DNA of 64,000 bases. Origin: Fibrobacter sp. Its GTDB lineage: Bacteria > Fibrobacterota > Fibrobacteria > Fibrobacterales > Fibrobacteraceae. The notes under the pieces are model-generated. The model did not search any database, was not told the origin of the DNA, and worked only from the letters and a program-made list of their open reading frames with translations. The stretch spans positions 1 to 64,000 of the forward strand of contig JAKSIH010000006.1 of NCBI GenBank assembly GCA_024398935.1, in the 5' to 3' direction. Below, piece after piece: positions 43,676-52,678 of the stretch. Within the stretch, counting starts at the first letter, position 1. Each line of letters begins with the position of its first letter. The translations under genes were made by a program, and so were the position numbers.

Positions 43676-44559
43676 AACCTTCTCACCACGAGAATCTTGA
43701 AGGCGGCCACCAGCTTTTGTTCCCAATGGTGGTCGAATACCTCGGGCATGTATTCCATTTCCATCACCATATTCCAGGACCAGGTTTCGCCAATACTTCC
43801 CCAGGCCATCTTGGCGATCACTTCCGGGAGAAGCAGCGCCTCGCTGGCATCCTCGTCGCTACCGATGGCAATGCCCGCAACGCCCCACAGGTTGATGAAC
43901 ATGCCGTTATCATAAACCCAACTGTAGGTGTATCCCAGATCCACCCAGGTGCTGTAGGTCTCACGGCTATGACTGTAGAAGGGAAGATACCCGCTATGAT
44001 CCTTCGCCATGACGGACTGAAAGCGGCCACCCACAATCCAGCTGCCCGCCGATGTTTCCTGTTTCAGGTCCAGGAAATAGGCAGCCCGGGGAGTAAAGTA
44101 CTCGTCGGCAGTGGCCATCCACAGAGCGGACAGGTACATGTCACGCTGCCAGAGATCGACGAAAATGTCTTCGGACTTGTCGCCATTTTCATCTATTTTT
44201 CCCCCAGCGGTAAATCCACTATATCTACGATACTTTGTCTGTAACCACCAGTTGCCAGGGAAAAAATCCAGACCCGTTTCGAAGGCAACGGACTTGGAGC
44301 GGTCATGGCCTGTAGTGAAAGGCAGAGAATAGATAAAGTCGAAGTACAGATCCCTGTAGCCAAATCCAAGACCCACATCCACGGGGCGATTGGAATTCAT
44401 GGCACCCTTGTTAAATTCGCTACTCCAGAAGGAGACGAAATTGTAGTTGCACAAAAATCGCAGGGGGAACTTTTTCTCGAATTCCGCGATAGCCCCAAAA
44501 GAAAGGCTCGCCCCAATGGAAAGGGCAAAAATAAGGGCTGCTGAAAAACGGAAAAACAT
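43672..44559 (-). CDS. DUF4421-like outer-membrane protein
   Basis: A 295-residue protein with a signal peptide (FFRFSAALIFALSIGASLSFG), followed by alternating strands with many aromatic residues (GYRDLYFDFIYSL, NWWLQTKYRRYSGF) and an aromatic-ending C-terminus (KILVVRRF), typical of an outer-membrane barrel. The general pattern fits DUF4421, known from Bacteroidota and Fibrobacterota; the family assignment is by eye. Confidence 0.68.
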   Translation of the reverse strand: MFFRFSAALIFALSIGASLSFGAIAEFEKKFPLRFLCNYNFVSFWSSEFNKGAMNSNRPVDVGLGFGYRDLYFDFIYSLPFTTGHDRSKSVAFETGLDFFPGNWWLQTKYRRYSGFTAGGKIDENGDKSEDIFVDLWQRDMYLSALWMATADEYFTPRAAYFLDLKQETSAGSWIVGGRFQSVMAKDHSGYLPFYSHSRETYSTWVDLGYTYSWVYDNGMFINLWGVAGIAIGSDEDASEALLLPEVIAKMAWGSIGETWSWNMVMEMEYMPEVFDHHWEQKLVAAFKILVVRRF

Positions 44560-44608
44560 CGGGCCAAAGCTAGAAAATTTATCTTTTCACCAAAACGGGT
44601 ATTCCATC

Positions 44609-46072
44609 ATGTCTCTATTTTTCAGAAGTAAATCACCTGACCTGTCCAGGTCCATTTCCGCCCTTGGCACAGCACTTGCAACGGCCGGCCTGACACTTTT
44701 CGCAATGGCCGCACCCCTGAAGGCCCAGACCTCCATGGAAGAACTGCGGGCCCATCCGGAATACACCGCCAGCAATTATCTTGTCTATCCAGAACCGGAC
44801 AAGAATGTCAAATATACCAAGGCGCCCAAGGGATACAAGCCTTTCTATATCAGCCATTACGGTCGCCATGGAAGCCGCTACCATCACAGCGCCGACGAAT
44901 ACAACTACCTGTTCGAAACTCTCCAGAAGGCGGATGCCGCAAAGGCCCTGACCCTGGATGGAAAGCGCCTGCTAATCGCCACCCAGCTTCTTTCCCAGAA
45001 GGCGGCCCCCCGCGCCGGTGACCTGACCCAGGTAGGCGCCGCCCAGCATCAGGGAATTGCAAAGCGCATGGTGAAAAACTTCCCGGAACTTTTCAAGAGC
45101 AAGAAGGTGAAGGGCAAGAAAATCCAGCCGCATGTCGACGCCTACGCAAGTACCTCGGGCCGCTGCATCGTCAGCATGTCCGCCTTCGCCGCAGGCATGG
45201 GCTCCGTAGCTCCCGATGTGGATTTCAGCCTGGAATCCGGCAAGGACCTGATGAGCTTTATCTGCACCTACAACTGGGGCGATATGGACTACACCCGTCC
45301 CGCCGCCTACATGCAGGAAAGTGACAAGCTGTGGGGCGCCATCGATCCCAAGCCCCTCATGAAAAAGCTGTTCAGCGACAGTACCTACGTGGTAGCCAAC
45401 ATCGACGCCCATAATTTTTACAACAAGCTGTTCGAAATCGTAAGCAGCATGCAGGGCATGGACGCTCCCCTCAAGGATGTAATCCACGCCAATCTCTGCG
45501 ACGTAAAGACCGGCAGCTGTAACGATATCCTGGACAGCCTCTTTACCGTGGAAGAATCCATCACCCGCTGGAAGGCGCAGAATTCCTGGTGGTACAGCCT
45601 GCTGGGAACAAGCCCCCTCCAGAATACCACCAAGGGCATTGACTACGCCAGGGGAACTCTGGAGCACATCATCGGGGAAGCAAACCGCGCCATCGCCAAC
45701 AATGCCACCGTAGCAACGCTCCGCTTCGGGCATGACGCCGGCCTATTACCTTTAGCGGGCCTGATGCAGCTCTCCATCGCAAACGCAAGGGTAAGCGACC
45801 TCTCGAAATTACATGAGGAATGGAACGACTTCCGGGTCATTCCCATGGCGGCAAACCTGCAGATTATTTTCTACAAGAAACAGGGCGCCACAGGTACCAC
45901 GAAAAAGGCTGGCAGTCCCGCCGCAACAAAGTCTAACGATATCCTGGTGAAGTTCCTCTACAACGAGCGGGAAATCACGGCACCCATCCCCTGCGAGGAA
46001 AACTGCCCCGCGGCTCCCTACTACAAGTGGGACGACGTAAAGAATTTCTACAAGGGAATTCTCGCGCAGTAA
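44609..46072 (+). CDS. Exported histidine-type acid phosphatase
   Basis: A 487-residue protein with an N-terminal signal (cleavage near LKAQ-T, residue 40). The histidine phosphatase signature YGRHGSRY (84-91) gives the catalytic His87 with Arg86 and Arg90, and RFGHDAG later supplies the general acid motif HD. Branch-2 histidine phosphatases include phytases and inositol polyphosphate phosphatases, so phosphate release in the periplasm is likely. The ATG at 44609 is the first that starts a signal peptide; the frame is open upstream. Confidence 0.85.
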   Translation: MSLFFRSKSPDLSRSISALGTALATAGLTLFAMAAPLKAQTSMEELRAHPEYTASNYLVYPEPDKNVKYTKAPKGYKPFYISHYGRHGSRYHHSADEYNYLFETLQKADAAKALTLDGKRLLIATQLLSQKAAPRAGDLTQVGAAQHQGIAKRMVKNFPELFKSKKVKGKKIQPHVDAYASTSGRCIVSMSAFAAGMGSVAPDVDFSLESGKDLMSFICTYNWGDMDYTRPAAYMQESDKLWGAIDPKPLMKKLFSDSTYVVANIDAHNFYNKLFEIVSSMQGMDAPLKDVIHANLCDVKTGSCNDILDSLFTVEESITRWKAQNSWWYSLLGTSPLQNTTKGIDYARGTLEHIIGEANRAIANNATVATLRFGHDAGLLPLAGLMQLSIANARVSDLSKLHEEWNDFRVIPMAANLQIIFYKKQGATGTTKKAGSPAATKSNDILVKFLYNEREITAPIPCEENCPAAPYYKWDDVKNFYKGILAQ

Positions 46073-46075
46073 CTG

Positions 46076-46135
46076 GATCCTTCGCCCTTGCGGGCTCAGG
46101 ATGACGGAAACATTGTGGGCTCAGGATGACAGAGA
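46076..46135 (+). repeat. Dispersed repeat related to family A
   Basis: GGATCCTTCGCCC then GGGCTCAGGATGACGG and a second GGGCTCAGGATGACAG: two copies of a CAGGATGAC module, related to the end of family A elements, in the short gap between converging genes. Confidence 0.5.
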
Positions 46136-46158
46136 GCGTCACAGGGACAGGATACGCT

Positions 46159-47745
46159 TTACTCCCCTGTCATGATATGGAAATTGAGATACAGGGAGAA
46201 GGTAAAGATGGTACGGCTCATGGGCTCGAAAATATCCGAGGAATAGGCCGCCAGCTTCACATAGGAATCCAGACGGTTGCCGATATCGATACGGTCCGTC
46301 AGCTTGTATTCCAGTGCGGTATTGTTCAACAGCAAGAAGTCCCATCCGCGGGCTCCGTAATGGGGCATGGATCCGGGAATCGTGCGCATGGCATCCAGAG
46401 TCATCTTGTTGTAGAGGCGCCACTTGTCTCTATACAGGAACTCAACCATCAGGCTATATTTCACACCCATATTATACTGGTAGTTATTCATGTCGGAAGT
46501 GTATTCCGGATGAACCTCCTGGATCAGGTCATCGTAGCCCATGTCCGCGGTTCCCAGCAGAATCCAGTACAGCTGATTCATAATGCGGAACCGGAAGTTT
46601 GGTGTCACCCACAAGGCAAGATCCAGTGCACCGCCCAGGGAAATCGTGCTGACCGTCGCCAGTTCCCCGTAGAAACTGTCGAAGTCCAGATTGATGGCAA
46701 AGTCCAGCCAGTGACCGCGACCGTGAATCCCGATATTCTTCAGCTTTCCCATGACGTCAAGCTGGAGCAGGTTCCCCTCGAAACCGCTTTCCCCAAAGAC
46801 ATCCACAGTAAAGTAATCAAAAGGCTGCTTCACGATAGTATAGGGCCTGCCATATTCCAGATGAAGCCCCATCATGCCGTGATGATCGTTCCACTCCTCG
46901 TCCAGTTCATCTGCACTCTGGCTACCGATGCGGTAGTTACTGCCAAACCGGGATCCTGCACCTGCCGCAATGGCAAGCTCCACCGGGACCCAGCCCGTGT
47001 AGAAATCCCTGTTCCCGAAAGCCTTGCGCTGCAGGTATCCCGCAGGCTCCAGCACGAATGCGACAAGCTGGCGGTACCAGGGGACATCTCCCGTGTTGTA
47101 CGCCAGACGCGAAAGCCTATATAGAGCTTCGCCATAGATGGAGCCGCCAATGGTCGTAGTGATCAGGTCGTTCGGAGCAGGGTATTCCGTCTCCGCGAAC
47201 ATCTCCCAGGTAAAGCTTCCCAGGGCCGTCCACACCATGCTGCGGTAAAATCCGTTTCCCCCCGCCCTGGCGGCCGCATAGTAGAAGGACCCCTGGTAGG
47301 GATGGCCGTAGAAGTTGATGGCCCAGTGATTGTGGTCCCACTTCCAGCCCTCCTCGAAGTTACGCTTCCAGTAATCGGGACCCGTATGGGCGTAATGCTT
47401 GTCCAGTACATAGTAGTCCCAGGCCCACACAAAAACATTCTGCCCAAGTACCTCGGCAGCCGTCACGAAGGGAGACACCACGTTCCGGGCAATGCTATCC
47501 TCCGGCAGCATGAATACGCGTTCCAGGGTATCCGGCACAAATCCCGCCAGACGCAGGGAATCCGCAACGCGGATTGAATCCGCATGCAGCCTGTCCTTGC
47601 GCCTTCGCATAGCTTCCTGGATACTGAGGACCGAATCCCGCACCATGGAAGTATTGCCTTTTTCTAACTCCGCAGTCGAGAGCTGCGCCCACGCCAAATT
47701 AGCGAGGACGAAAACAGAGAGAAAAAAACACCAGACAACTTTCAT
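46159..47745 (-). CDS. DUF3943 protein, outer-membrane or exported
   Basis: A 528-residue protein with signal peptide (CFFLSVFVLANLAWAQ). The DUF3943 core is visible: NHWAINFYGHPYQGSFYYAA, RAGGNGFYRSMVWTALGSF and TWEMFAETEYPAPNDLITT. The remainder has long amphipathic aromatic strands as in outer-membrane proteins. The N-terminal mature part has charged heptad-like helices (about 30-70). Function unknown. Confidence 0.8.
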   Translation of the reverse strand: MKVVWCFFLSVFVLANLAWAQLSTAELEKGNTSMVRDSVLSIQEAMRRRKDRLHADSIRVADSLRLAGFVPDTLERVFMLPEDSIARNVVSPFVTAAEVLGQNVFVWAWDYYVLDKHYAHTGPDYWKRNFEEGWKWDHNHWAINFYGHPYQGSFYYAAARAGGNGFYRSMVWTALGSFTWEMFAETEYPAPNDLITTTIGGSIYGEALYRLSRLAYNTGDVPWYRQLVAFVLEPAGYLQRKAFGNRDFYTGWVPVELAIAAGAGSRFGSNYRIGSQSADELDEEWNDHHGMMGLHLEYGRPYTIVKQPFDYFTVDVFGESGFEGNLLQLDVMGKLKNIGIHGRGHWLDFAINLDFDSFYGELATVSTISLGGALDLALWVTPNFRFRIMNQLYWILLGTADMGYDDLIQEVHPEYTSDMNNYQYNMGVKYSLMVEFLYRDKWRLYNKMTLDAMRTIPGSMPHYGARGWDFLLLNNTALEYKLTDRIDIGNRLDSYVKLAAYSSDIFEPMSRTIFTFSLYLNFHIMTGE

Positions 47746-47846
47746 GGCCTAAAAGTTAGCTATATAGACGCGTGCCTGGTCCAAAAAAAACATTTTACAG
47801 ACCAATCCTTTTTTTTTCTGACGAACAGAGCAAAAGACGAACAGAA

Positions 47847-47870
47847 CAAAAAAAGCGGACCATGTCCGCC
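47847..47870 (-). terminator. Terminator of the tRNA-lipoprotein transcript
   Basis: On the minus strand GCGGAC-ATG-GTCCGC is a perfect 6-bp hairpin followed by seven T residues, about 50 bases after the lipoprotein stop. Confidence 0.85.
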
Positions 47871-47921
47871 TTTCATTCTAAAAAGTGATTTCAAAGTCCG
47901 GACACATCCGGAAGCTGGAAA

Positions 47922-48380
47922 CTAGTTTCCGGTTCTCACACCGGCCGCCTCGAACACCGCCTTGTTCTTGGGATCGGGCATGGCGACAGAAGTAATCCAG
48001 TTGTATTCCGCGATGCCTGCAAGGCCGGTACGGGCGCAAAGCTGGTCGCGGGCCACGTTGTAGGCATTGAGAATCTGGATCTTTTCGTTGTCCGGAGCCT
48101 TGTCGATGCGTTCGGACCAGCGGACACCCAGTTCTACCAGGGCGGCACTAGTCTTTGCATAGAGCTTTGCCTTCTCGGAAGAGATTACGCTGCTTGCCGG
48201 AGCCTTGAACTGATCTACCTGGACAATGGGCTGGGTCTTGGGAGCGGCGACAGGCGCCTGCATCTGGGGCACCTCGGCCTGTTCCTCGTTACAGGCGACG
48301 AGAGCTGCAGACATAAAAAAAGAGGCGACCGCCAAGAACGTGATTCTGAGGATTCTGTTTCCAAGAACTCGTTTCGACAT
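47922..48380 (-). CDS. Small lipoprotein of unknown function
   Basis: A 152-residue lipoprotein: basic start MSKRVLGNRILR, hydrophobic helix and lipobox ALVAC. The mature part has a Pro/Gln-rich stretch and then a helical region (KLYAKTSAALVELGVRWSER). No family recognised. GAGGCAGAT gives a ribosome site for the ATG at 48380. It begins 22 bases after the 3' end of a tRNA gene on the same strand and has no promoter space of its own, so the two are probably co-transcribed. Confidence 0.72.
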   Translation of the reverse strand: MSKRVLGNRILRITFLAVASFFMSAALVACNEEQAEVPQMQAPVAAPKTQPIVQVDQFKAPASSVISSEKAKLYAKTSAALVELGVRWSERIDKAPDNEKIQILNAYNVARDQLCARTGLAGIAEYNWITSVAMPDPKNKAVFEAAGVRTGN

Positions 48381-48401
48381 ATCTGCCTCTTTTTTATTTA
48401 A

Positions 48402-48474
48402 TAGCGGCTTGTGGGCTCGAACCACAGACCTGCGGATTATGATTCCGACGCTCTACCAACTGAGCTAAGCCGCC
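48402..48474 (-). tRNA. tRNA-Met (CAT), or tRNA-Ile2
   Basis: Acceptor GGCGGCT with AGCCGCT (G-T last pair), D arm TTAGCTCAGTTGGTAGAGC, anticodon stem CGGA/TCCG with loop ATCATAA (anticodon CAT), T arm TGTGG-TTCGAGC-CCACA; CCA not encoded. The paired first base argues against initiator tRNA. A CAT anticodon with modified C34 would read Ile AUA, so tRNA-Ile2 cannot be excluded. Confidence 0.9.
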
Positions 48475-48520
48475 ATAAGTTGAACCAAAGTTAGTTAATC
48501 ATCCGAAGAATTTCAAGGGG

Positions 48521-49264
48521 TTATTCAAAATAAACTTCAGAATCTACAAAATCTTTTCCAAATTTTATGACCTGCCACCCCGGATTCGAACTTTTCAGGT
48601 TGAAATACGGCGTATTCGGGTCAATCTGCATCTGGCTAGCCGGTGCCACATGGACCACCTGACGGCCAAGCTTCACCTCGAACTGGTGGTGGTAGTGACC
48701 CGCAAAGATATGGGTCAGGTTCGGGATGCCGGCAAGGACCTGCTGCACTTCCAGCATGTTACGCAGGTAGAAGCGCAGATCCATGAAGCGATGATTGCAG
48801 AAACAGGGGGGGTGATGCAAAAACAGGATAATCTCTCCCTGAACCTTTGCGGCTTCCTGCTTCAGCCAGTCCAGCTGTTCAGCGGAAACTTCGCCGCAGG
48901 CACTATCCAGAAAGAAAATGCTGCGACCGGCAATGTCATAGCGGTAATAGCACTTGCCATCGTGAATCTTGCCTTCCAGGTCCAGGTACTTTTCCATGAC
49001 GTCGATACGGTCGTGGTTGCCGGGAATCACGCAAACGGGGAAGGGAGAATTCTTGATGAAGTCGGCAAAGTACTTGTAGGCGCCAGGTTCGGCATCCTCG
49101 TTTGCCAGGTCACCGGAAAGAATCAGCAAGTCCAGGTCGGCCATGGAAGGTGAGTGCAGCGCCTTCATAAAATTGGCACGCACATCGATGCCTTGCACGA
49201 GGCTTTCGTCATCACCGATATGCATGTCGGATATCTGACCTATTTTTAGAACTTCTGATTTCAT
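48521..49264 (-). CDS. Metallophosphoesterase (CpdA-like)
   Basis: A 247-residue cytoplasmic calcineurin-like phosphoesterase with the full two-metal site: Asp13 and His15 (SDMH), Asp52 (GDLA), Asn83 and His84 (GNHD), His150 (HHPP), His190 and His192 (GHYHH). The order and length fit class III cyclic-nucleotide phosphodiesterases such as CpdA, but the substrate is not certain. Confidence 0.88.
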   Translation of the reverse strand: MKSEVLKIGQISDMHIGDDESLVQGIDVRANFMKALHSPSMADLDLLILSGDLANEDAEPGAYKYFADFIKNSPFPVCVIPGNHDRIDVMEKYLDLEGKIHDGKCYYRYDIAGRSIFFLDSACGEVSAEQLDWLKQEAAKVQGEIILFLHHPPCFCNHRFMDLRFYLRNMLEVQQVLAGIPNLTHIFAGHYHHQFEVKLGRQVVHVAPASQMQIDPNTPYFNLKSSNPGWQVIKFGKDFVDSEVYFE

Positions 49265-49642
49265 AGAGTCTTTCTAATATAGCTTAAATTTTTCTCACAA
49301 AGTAAGATTAAGTCAATTTTCTATCCTTTATGTGAACTTTATCATTCCCTGGATAGGCTTTTTTTGACAATCTTCAACATTTCCAGGTTGAACCAGTGTG
49401 AATTCATATTGAAAAAACGACTTCAACACCTGTCAACGTTGAAAAATGTGAATATCCCTTTTAATTTTCAACATTTCCAAACCTGCTCGTTAAATCTATA
49501 ACTTTTTGACCATCATAGGGTTACATTTTTTCAGCAAAGTTTTTGTACACTATTCACTAAACCAATTACCAATACTATTTATATAAATAACTGATTATTA
49601 ATAGTAAGTGTGTTGAAAATACGGGAACCTGCCTCCGGTGGA
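49265..49642. other. AT-rich intergenic region with repeated TTCAACA motifs
   Basis: About 380 bases with no gene. TTCAAC or its complement GTTGAA occurs at least six times (near 49368, 49387, 49429, 49438, 49464 and 49612), with TTTCAACATTTCC or close forms twice and a TTCAAC/GTTGAA hairpin near 49430-49445. The motifs resemble relaxed DnaA boxes (TTTTCAACA). The promoter of the metallophosphoesterase gene must lie at its left end. Confidence 0.45.
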
Positions 49643-49999
49643 TTACTTATCCTTGGGCTGAGCCTGGGAAATCGCACCCATCTGGCAGTTACCCTGGAAA
49701 AGTGCCCCTTCCTGGATGATCAGCTGCTTAGTCTTGATGTTGCCCACGAACTTGGAAGAGCTTTCCAGGATCAGTTTTTCGGAGCATTCGATATTCCCCT
49801 TGATGGAACCTGCAATCACGGCGGAATTGGACTTGATTTCGCCTTCCACATAACCCTGGCGCTCAATGATGATTTCACCCTCGATAACGACGCTGCCCAC
49901 CACGTTACCGGCGACGCGTACATCGCTCTTGCCGCTGATATCACCCTTGAAATTTACACCATTACCAATCTGGGTGATTTCCTGTTCACCTTTAGCCAT
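49643..49999 (-). CDS. Bactofilin
   Basis: A 118-residue bactofilin, a small beta-helical cytoskeletal protein that forms filaments without nucleotide. The DUF583 core shows repeating hydrophobic-Gly units: VRVAGNVVGSVVIEGEI, YVEGEIKSNSAVIAGSIKGN and KFVGNIKTKQLIIQEGALF. It is the last gene of the rsmG-parA-parB-M23 cluster, next to a peptidoglycan hydrolase, a pairing known from cell-shape systems. Confidence 0.92.
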   Translation of the reverse strand: MAKGEQEITQIGNGVNFKGDISGKSDVRVAGNVVGSVVIEGEIIIERQGYVEGEIKSNSAVIAGSIKGNIECSEKLILESSSKFVGNIKTKQLIIQEGALFQGNCQMGAISQAQPKDK

Positions 50000-50014
50000 A
50001 TTATCCTCGTATTT

Positions 50015-50815
50015 TTAGAAGTTAAACATTTTTTCCGGGTCGATCTCCTTGCCATCCTTCGTAATGACATAGTGGAGATGGGGACCATTTGTATTGCCGG
50101 TCATTCCTACGGATCCGATGACATCGCCCTTGGTGACGGAACGACCCTTCGTGACGCGCAGGTCCTTCATGTGGGAATAGGCTGTTACATAGCCGTTATG
50201 GTGGTTGATAATGACCATATTTCCCAGGTCCTCTTTCTTGCCGGCAAATTCAACCGTGCCGCTACCTGCGGCAAAGACTGGATTGCCCAGGGTTGCAGCA
50301 AGGTCTGTCCCCAGGTGCTTATCCTGGATAGAGAACTTTTTGCTGACAATACCGATTACAGGAACCACATTTGGAATTCTTTCCAGCTTCAGATGTTCCT
50401 CCGGCGATTTCCAGCCGTGGATTCCTTCAAAATCGACATCGATTTTTTCAGACTCCGTGTGTGCGAACTTATCCTTTTCAATCAAGCTATTGACTTTATT
50501 GGAATCATTCTCGACGAAAGTCTCGAAAATATTCTGAATTCTTTCCTCAAGAACCCAAAGCGAGTTAATTCTTGAAAAAAGTTCCTCGTAGTTTGCATTT
50601 TTCTTTGCAAGTTGCGCATTTGCGATCTTCAGGTTTTCGTAATTGGTTAAAACACTTGTACCTTTCTTGACTCCAAATACGATTGCAATAATGGAAACAA
50701 CTAGAATGAAGGCGAAGATTTTCAGAAAAGTAAACCACCACGTGGAGACGCGGTAGGTTTTTATTCGCTGGGAATCGTCTGGAATAATCTGGATGGTGTA
50801 GTACTTGCTTTTCAC
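50015..50815 (-). CDS. Membrane-anchored M23 peptidase
   Basis: A 266-residue protein with one membrane helix (about 27-48), a coiled-coil region (about 58-105) and a C-terminal LytM/M23 zinc endopeptidase domain. The metal ligands are intact: His167 and Asp171 (KHLGTD), His248 of GPHLHY, with catalytic His246 and His215 (AYSH). It is therefore probably an active peptidoglycan cross-link hydrolase. It lies 15 bases upstream of the bactofilin gene. Confidence 0.92.
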   Translation of the reverse strand: MKSKYYTIQIIPDDSQRIKTYRVSTWWFTFLKIFAFILVVSIIAIVFGVKKGTSVLTNYENLKIANAQLAKKNANYEELFSRINSLWVLEERIQNIFETFVENDSNKVNSLIEKDKFAHTESEKIDVDFEGIHGWKSPEEHLKLERIPNVVPVIGIVSKKFSIQDKHLGTDLAATLGNPVFAAGSGTVEFAGKKEDLGNMVIINHHNGYVTAYSHMKDLRVTKGRSVTKGDVIGSVGMTGNTNGPHLHYVITKDGKEIDPEKMFNF

Positions 50816-50852
50816 AGTTTCCTCAAAAGGATTTTCAGGTACGAACTGGTTA

Positions 50853-51884
50853 TTAGCGGTTTTCCATCAGTTCCTGGATTCGGTTAAGGTCATCCATGCT
50901 GTAGTAGTTGATGACGATGGTGCCCTTCGTCTCGGTGGCGGCGCTGGGGTTCAGCTGGACCTTGGTACCGAAGAAGGTTTCCAGACGGGTCTCGAAATTC
51001 TTCATGTCCGCACTAAGTTCCTTCTTGACTACAGGCGGCTGGGCAGCCGTAGGTTCGGAGGGTTCACTAGGTTCATCAACCGGACTTGAAGGTTCTTCGC
51101 CACCTTCGTTGCCGGTGTGAATTTCAACTTCGGCTGGCTGGGGGTTAATGTCCTCGCCGCGGGAAAGTGCTTCCAGCTGGCGGACGTTCAGACCTTCCTC
51201 GATGGCACGACGGGCAATCTCTTCGGGATTGTCGATCTTGTCGGAGCAGAGCACGCGGGCGGCACCGGAGGAAATCTTGCCTTCCTGGATCCAGGCGAGA
51301 ACCTGGGCGGGCAGCTTCAGCAGGCGAAGTGCGTTGGTGATTGCGGAGCGGGACTTGCCAACGGTCTTGGCCAGATCGTCGTGGGTATAGCCGTGAAGAT
51401 CAATCAACTGTTGGTAGGATTGTGCAATTTCCACAGGGTTCAGGTCAACGCGCTGGATGTTTTCGATGAGGGCCCATTCGCCCATGATCTTGTCGTCCAG
51501 GTTTTCATAGACCTGTGCCTTGATGGTAGAAAGACCGGCAAGCTTTGTAGCGCGGGTACGGCGTTCACCGCTGATAATCTGGTAACGGTCGCCCACCTTG
51601 CGGACAGCGATGGGCTGGATCAGGCCATGCTTCTCGATGGTCTCGGCCAGTTCCACCAGTTCGTCGTCGTTGAAGGACTTGCGAGGCTGGAAGGGATTGG
51701 GATCCACCAAGTTGACATCGATCTCGATAATCTTCTGGGAATTATCAACAGAAGAATTCGGGGACGCATTTTCAGAAGTGACTTCGTTAGCAGAAGTCTG
51801 TTCCTGGTTTACAGGAGTTTCAGCGGAGTGGTCCTTTAAAATATCAGCGAGACTACGTCCCAGAGAAAAAGATTTCTTACCCAT
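50853..51884 (-). CDS. parB: Chromosome-partitioning protein ParB
   Basis: ParB is a CTP-dependent DNA clamp that loads at parS and spreads. The 343-residue protein has the CTP-binding boxes NPFQPR (63-68) and ISGERRTRA (104-112), the helix-turn-helix around TVGKSRSAITNALRLLKLP, a long Pro/Ser/Glu linker (about 255-295) and the C-terminal dimerisation domain. It follows parA by eight bases; six parS-like sites lie up to 9 kb upstream. Confidence 0.97.
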   Translation of the reverse strand: MGKKSFSLGRSLADILKDHSAETPVNQEQTSANEVTSENASPNSSVDNSQKIIEIDVNLVDPNPFQPRKSFNDDELVELAETIEKHGLIQPIAVRKVGDRYQIISGERRTRATKLAGLSTIKAQVYENLDDKIMGEWALIENIQRVDLNPVEIAQSYQQLIDLHGYTHDDLAKTVGKSRSAITNALRLLKLPAQVLAWIQEGKISSGAARVLCSDKIDNPEEIARRAIEEGLNVRQLEALSRGEDINPQPAEVEIHTGNEGGEEPSSPVDEPSEPSEPTAAQPPVVKKELSADMKNFETRLETFFGTKVQLNPSAATETKGTIVINYYSMDDLNRIQELMENR

Positions 51885-51892
51885 TATAAAAC

Positions 51893-52678
51893 CTACTTGT
51901 CCTTATTCAAAATTTCTTCAGCCAGCTTCATATAAGCCTGGGCGCCACTGCTCTGCACATCGTACAGGATGGCGGGCTTGCCGTGGGAGGGTGCTTCACT
52001 CAGTTTCACGTTTCTAGGAATCATTGCCTGGAACACGGTATCGCTGAGGTTTTCGCGGACTTCTTCTGCAACCTGCTTGGAGAGGCTGAGGCGGGAGTCG
52101 TACATGGTCAGCAGTGCACCCTCGATTTTCAGACCGGCGTTCAGATTCTTCTGGACTTCGCGGATGGTCTTGAAAAGTTCAGTCATACCCTGGAGGGCGT
52201 AGTATTCGCACTGCACCGGAATCAGCACGCTGGTTGCTGCGGTAAGGACATTCAGAGTCAGGAGGTTCAGGCTGGGAGGTGCATCGATGATGATGTACTC
52301 GAAGGACTGCTTCAGGATGTTGATCACTCGTTCCAGACGGTGTTCACGGCTCATGGCGTTCACCAGCTCGATTTCCATGACGGCCAGGTCCGGGCCGGAG
52401 GTAATGACCTTCAGGTAGTCCAGACTGGTATCGAGAATTGCCGGCTTCAGGTTTTCGAAGGTGACATTGTCCGGATTGACAGCCAGGTCCAGGATTTCGT
52501 GGGCATCCACTTCCTGGGATTCGTTGAAGCCAAGACCCTGGGAGGCGTTACCCTGGGGGTCCATATCGATGAGAAGTGTCTTCTTCTCAAGGGCGGCAAA
52601 ACTTGCAGCCAGGTTCACGGCGGTAGTGGTCTTACCCACGCCACCCTTCTGGTTGCATATAGCGATCACTTTACTCAT
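51893..52678 (-). CDS. parA: Chromosome-partitioning ATPase ParA
   Basis: ParA is the Walker ATPase that moves ParB-parS complexes over the nucleoid. The 261-residue protein has the deviant Walker A box CNQKGGVGKTTTA (8-20), the DMDPQGNAS motif (38-46) and IDAPPSLNLLTLNVL. Without an N-terminal regulatory domain it is the chromosomal (Soj-like) type. Its start overlaps the end of rsmG by four bases. Confidence 0.97.
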   Translation of the reverse strand: MSKVIAICNQKGGVGKTTTAVNLAASFAALEKKTLLIDMDPQGNASQGLGFNESQEVDAHEILDLAVNPDNVTFENLKPAILDTSLDYLKVITSGPDLAVMEIELVNAMSREHRLERVINILKQSFEYIIIDAPPSLNLLTLNVLTAATSVLIPVQCEYYALQGMTELFKTIREVQKNLNAGLKIEGALLTMYDSRLSLSKQVAEEVRENLSDTVFQAMIPRNVKLSEAPSHGKPAILYDVQSSGAQAYMKLAEEILNKDK

